This document shows positions 62,301 to 64,000 of a stretch of 64,000 nucleotides of DNA, piece after piece. Below the pieces are notes generated by a model that was not told the origin of the DNA, made no database searches, and saw only the letters and a list, made by a program, of their open reading frames with translations. The DNA lies in the NCBI RefSeq assembly GCF_018861125.1, contig NZ_JAHKQN010000013.1:598599-662598 (forward strand). Direction: 5' to 3'. The first letter of the stretch is position 1. Every line of letters starts with the position of its first letter. This stretch comes from Cellulophaga baltica (GTDB taxonomy: Bacteria; Bacteroidota; Bacteroidia; Flavobacteriales; Flavobacteriaceae). The position numbers were made by a program, and so were the translations under genes.

Positions 62301-64000
62301 AACATCAATAGTTGCATAATTAGTAGTATTTGCCGTAGTACAATTGTATTGAGTTACGGTTGGTGTTGCTACTGTTAATGCACTTGTTGGTTGCGAGATA
62401 GTTTGGGTAATAGTATTAGTACAATCATTACTTCCAGTTACTGTAATAACATATCCAGTACCAGTTGTATTTTCGAGATTTTCAAAAACAGCACTAGTAT
62501 TTGTTGCACTAGTAGGTGCAATATTTACTGTAGTACCATCTTTATCAGTAATTTCAAAAGTATAAGGATCAATACCATTATCTGTTACACTTACAGCAAT
62601 AGTTCCGTTATTATCACCAAAACAAGTTACATTAGTAAATGCATCAATAGTTGGAGTTGGTAGTAAAACAGCAGGCGCTAAAGTTTTATTAATAGAGAAC
62701 GAACATGTACCATCAGTAATTGTAAATGAATATTCACCATCAAGAGTTAAGTTTGTAAAAATTCCATCCGTATTCGGAGTAAGTGGATTTCCACTAGGAT
62801 CAGTACCTGTATAGCTATAGGTACCAGAACCACCAGTTTGTGAAATTGTAATTTCACCACCAGGAGTAGCAGTACAATCAATAGTTTTTACAGTAGTTGC
62901 TAAAGGAACTATTTCTTCATATAAATCAATAGTATTAGTAGTTGTACCAGTACAACCCCACTGATCTGTAATAACTACTTGATATTGCCCTTCACCTAAA
63001 TCGCTAAAAGTATCGTTAGTTTGAATAGCTCTTAAGTCTACAAAGTTAGAACCATCAAAACGTTGTAGTTGGTAACTGTAGTTAGCACCTTGCCCACCTG
63101 TTTGATTAATCACTTGTAATTCGCCTTTAAAGTTGGTACAATTTTCATTGTTTAATTGAAGATCAGCAGTAATAGGAGTTGGATTAACTAAAGTAATATC
63201 AGTTAATCGTAAAGCACACCCTCTACTATCAATCACCCAAATTTCATAGGTACCTGCAACTAAGTTTTCAAACTTAGGCGTAGCCACATAATTAGAAGCA
63301 TCGTTAGAATCAGGATTAGGTGTTGTACTTACATAGTAAGAATAATCACCCCAGCCACCAGTTACATTGACAATTTCAATAGTTCCATTATCGGTGGGAT
63401 TACAAGTAATATCCGTTACAATAGAAGTACCAGCTGCTAAAGCATTCTCAGGTTCTGCAATGCTAAACGGTTCTTGATTATCACAAGTAGGCACACCATC
63501 TTGGGTAAAAGTTACATAGTATTCACCAGCTATTAAACCAGTAGCAGTAAAATCAGCAGAAGTACCAATAATACTAGTAGTAGTACTATCACTATTAAAT
63601 ACTTCCCAAGAATAAGTACCAGTATAAGTAACATCATTCACATTGAAAGTAGCAGTACCAGTAGCAGAACCTTTACAAATAACATCAGTAGTTACTGGAG
63701 TATCTACTGTAAAAGTATTAGGATCAGTAATATTTATAGATGTGAATAATTCACAATTAGTATCTATATGTCTGACTAAGAAGTTATGAGTACCAACACC
63801 TAAATTAGGGAATATATTAGATGTTTGCCAAGATGCACCATTATCATTACTATATTCAAATTTGGTAGTATCATTATTTGTAGAAGTTACTGAAATAGTT
63901 ACTTCTCCATCATTACCAGGAGTACAAGTTATTGCACTTGTAATACTAGAATCTATTGTTAATAACTCATCAAAAGCATCAATTGTTGCTGTAGCAGTAC
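59304..64000 (-). CDS. Giant SprB-like adhesin with type B type IX sorting domain (5' end outside window)
   Basis: The frame is open from the window edge to TAA at 59304, at least 1565 residues; the ORF seems to start at 63641 only because a GTG lies there, and coding continues upstream in frame (for example NITDPNTFTVD). The body is about 18-20 SprB repeats of 70-80 residues, each with a CNGxxGxI(x)V...GG...YxY pattern and a C(T/N)xDNNGxI turn. The end (about 85 residues) is the CHU_C sorting domain: FFTPDGDGNNEFWTPENTEG, FDRYGRELYRM, LPTGDYWYVIKLRG. It is exported by type IX secretion and held at the surface with the adjacent PorP. SprB itself serves gliding motility; this one's role is open. 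Confidence 0.95.
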   Translation of the reverse strand, partial: TATATIDAFDELLTIDSSITSAITCTPGNDGEVTISVTSTNNDTTKFEYSNDNGASWQTSNIFPNLGVGTHNFLVRHIDTNCELFTSINITDPNTFTVDTPVTTDVICKGSATGTATFNVNDVTYTGTYSWEVFNSDSTTTSIIGTSADFTATGLIAGEYYVTFTQDGVPTCDNQEPFSIAEPENALAAGTSIVTDITCNPTDNGTIEIVNVTGGWGDYSYYVSTTPNPDSNDASNYVATPKFENLVAGTYEIWVIDSRGCALRLTDITLVNPTPITADLQLNNENCTNFKGELQVINQTGGQGANYSYQLQRFDGSNFVDLRAIQTNDTFSDLGEGQYQVVITDQWGCTGTTTNTIDLYEEIVPLATTVKTIDCTATPGGEITISQTGGSGTYSYTGTDPSGNPLTPNTDGIFTNLTLDGEYSFTITDGTCSFSINKTLAPAVLLPTPTIDAFTNVTCFGDNNGTIAVSVTDNGIDPYTFEITDKDGTTVNIAPTSATNTSAVFENLENTTGTGYVITVTGSNDCTNTITQTISQPTSALTVATPTVTQYNCTTANTTNYATIDVTGLATGGSGNYVRYVFENTTTSTVVQDGANTTYTETNLSGGNYTITVYDDMGCTNFTTTTIDPFVAISDPTVSIVNTVTCNADDEDIIVGITINPVTATPNLTYTVTSTNGYNQTFNSSINSQAFTGLGIGNYIVTVTNNDTGCFVTTIHEVKDPKEIEVTATKITDEECLNDGIDAGSFNVTIDGYTGGYNYQLYSADGTAIGTLQTGNTNTPLIIDNLEGGGYYVEITETDTTSTFCTDASNVVIINAPEFEITATVSEQSNVTCDNNKGSILVDPTGGEAPYTITITSATFTQTEADVSAYLFQDLSAGDYNVTITDALGCMNTDYSIELIEPTPITATISADIQLECYGDNTGFVTATVTSGGLGTLKYQLNTYDASGTTIITTSVAQSSDTFTGLFSGKYSITVSDDVSCFGETPIATISDPVDVFGSLTLTQDISCVNDVELLLTANGGTAPYSYSIDGTNFFAFNNGNEHEFNSLPSGNSGAGTYRYYVQDSFNCISTLSNEIVVDEVPPITYDIDTSAATINCNGDNTAIISIRAAGGLGNYEYELLDSATSTTPLETNTNGTFNNLSAGEYYIRIISEDCEEITTVIEIIEPTPLAYTDDYSAVICAGDDNGYITVSLSGGSGNYQYAISPNLAQFDDENSFTDLEPGIYTVIAQDMNGCFIQTEYIIEASTEINIDAITTGETCLGEEDGIVDLEITGGVAPYSTRLENTSYVLDQVTYSGFASGIHTIYVIDDLGCETEIEITIDSGVNIKATVTPIYECTGDTPNNSLNVVLEDASVDGMVIYQLDDENSSDARLEPNFTNIAPGEHTLITSLNGCVELIPFTIEDFETLTLELQNNNINEITAIADGGKEEYIYYFNGVSNGNDNTIYINRSGTYTVTVVDENGCEAISSIEMEFIDIEIPNFFTPDGDGNNEFWTPENTEGFPNILTIIFDRYGRELYRMGENDKGWNGIYQNSELPTGDYWYVIKLRGESDEREFVGNFTLYR

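Noticed and set aside
61417-62663. Small plus-strand ORFs within the giant adhesin, including a Ser/Asn/Ile-rich one
   Set aside because: Shadows of the repeat coding frame; no start context or family motif.
59304-63641. Start of the giant adhesin at 63641
   Set aside because: That GTG is an internal Val codon; repeats continue in frame to the window edge.
58333-64000. Long Thr/Asn-rich repeats as prophage tail fibre
   Set aside because: The CHU_C sorting domain and adjacent PorP show type IX secretion; no other phage genes nearby.

Overview
The window comes from a strongly AT-rich bacterial chromosome of the phylum Bacteroidota, most likely a marine or environmental member of the Flavobacteriaceae. 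The support is a SusC/SusD pair with its own ECF sigma factor and FecR, CarboxypepD_reg-type TonB-dependent receptors, a PorP/SprF plus CHU_C (type B type IX secretion) pair, SprB-like adhesin repeats, promoter -7 boxes of the Bacteroidota TAnnTTTG type, and several TTG starts. Identifications rest on reading motifs and overall family resemblance; no database search was run.

Layout. 1-9.2 kb (minus strand) is a complete nutrient-uptake locus: ECF sigma, FecR anti-sigma, SusC with an STN signalling domain, SusD, a seven-repeat VCBS/FG-GAP protein, and a lipoprotein amidohydrolase cut by the window edge. A CAU-anticodon tRNA with its terminator follows. 9.8-17 kb is mostly housekeeping (rbfA, an FtsX/LolC-type permease, dusB, lepA). 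Two related outer-membrane beta-barrel receptors flank lepA. 19.5-28.5 kb holds a Na+(K+)/H+ antiporter divergent from a universal stress protein/SulP transporter pair, then a multi-PAS histidine kinase with a single-domain response regulator. 28.6-31.6 kb is an arsenic-resistance operon (arsR, DUF6428-like, GNAT, LMW-PTP-type arsenate reductase-like, acr3) with two near-identical candidate ArsR operators. 31.7-38.5 kb has a metallo-beta-lactamase hydrolase, an S8 and an M1 peptidase, rnpA and an S41 protease.

38.5-46.5 kb is the most accessory-looking part. It has two tandem SGNH/SASA esterases bounded by near-identical hairpins, a Crp-type regulator with an NAD-dependent epimerase, a two-gene block of unknown function bounded by 74-bp direct repeats, a BlaI/M56 (BlaR1-like) pair with clear operators, and a decayed lipoprotein gene. 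46.6-53.3 kb has small metabolic, lipoprotein and peptidoglycan genes, a translationally coupled GNAT/HEPN-like pair, and rpiB. 53.3-53.9 kb is a 623-bp AT-rich gap with a cluster of DnaA-box-like nonamers. 53.9-59.3 kb holds rnr, a DUF2807 protein, a LysE-type exporter, a normal and an aberrant tRNA-Cys, folB and a PorP/SprF protein. From 59.3 kb to the edge runs the C-terminal part of a giant secreted SprB-like adhesin.

The best candidates for something undescribed are the tRNA-Cys-like gene with an abnormal anticodon loop, the 74-bp-repeat island, the 15-bp inverted repeat spanning the start of the metallo-hydrolase gene, the SulP transporter with an extra C-terminal domain, and the nonamer cluster between rpiB and rnr.
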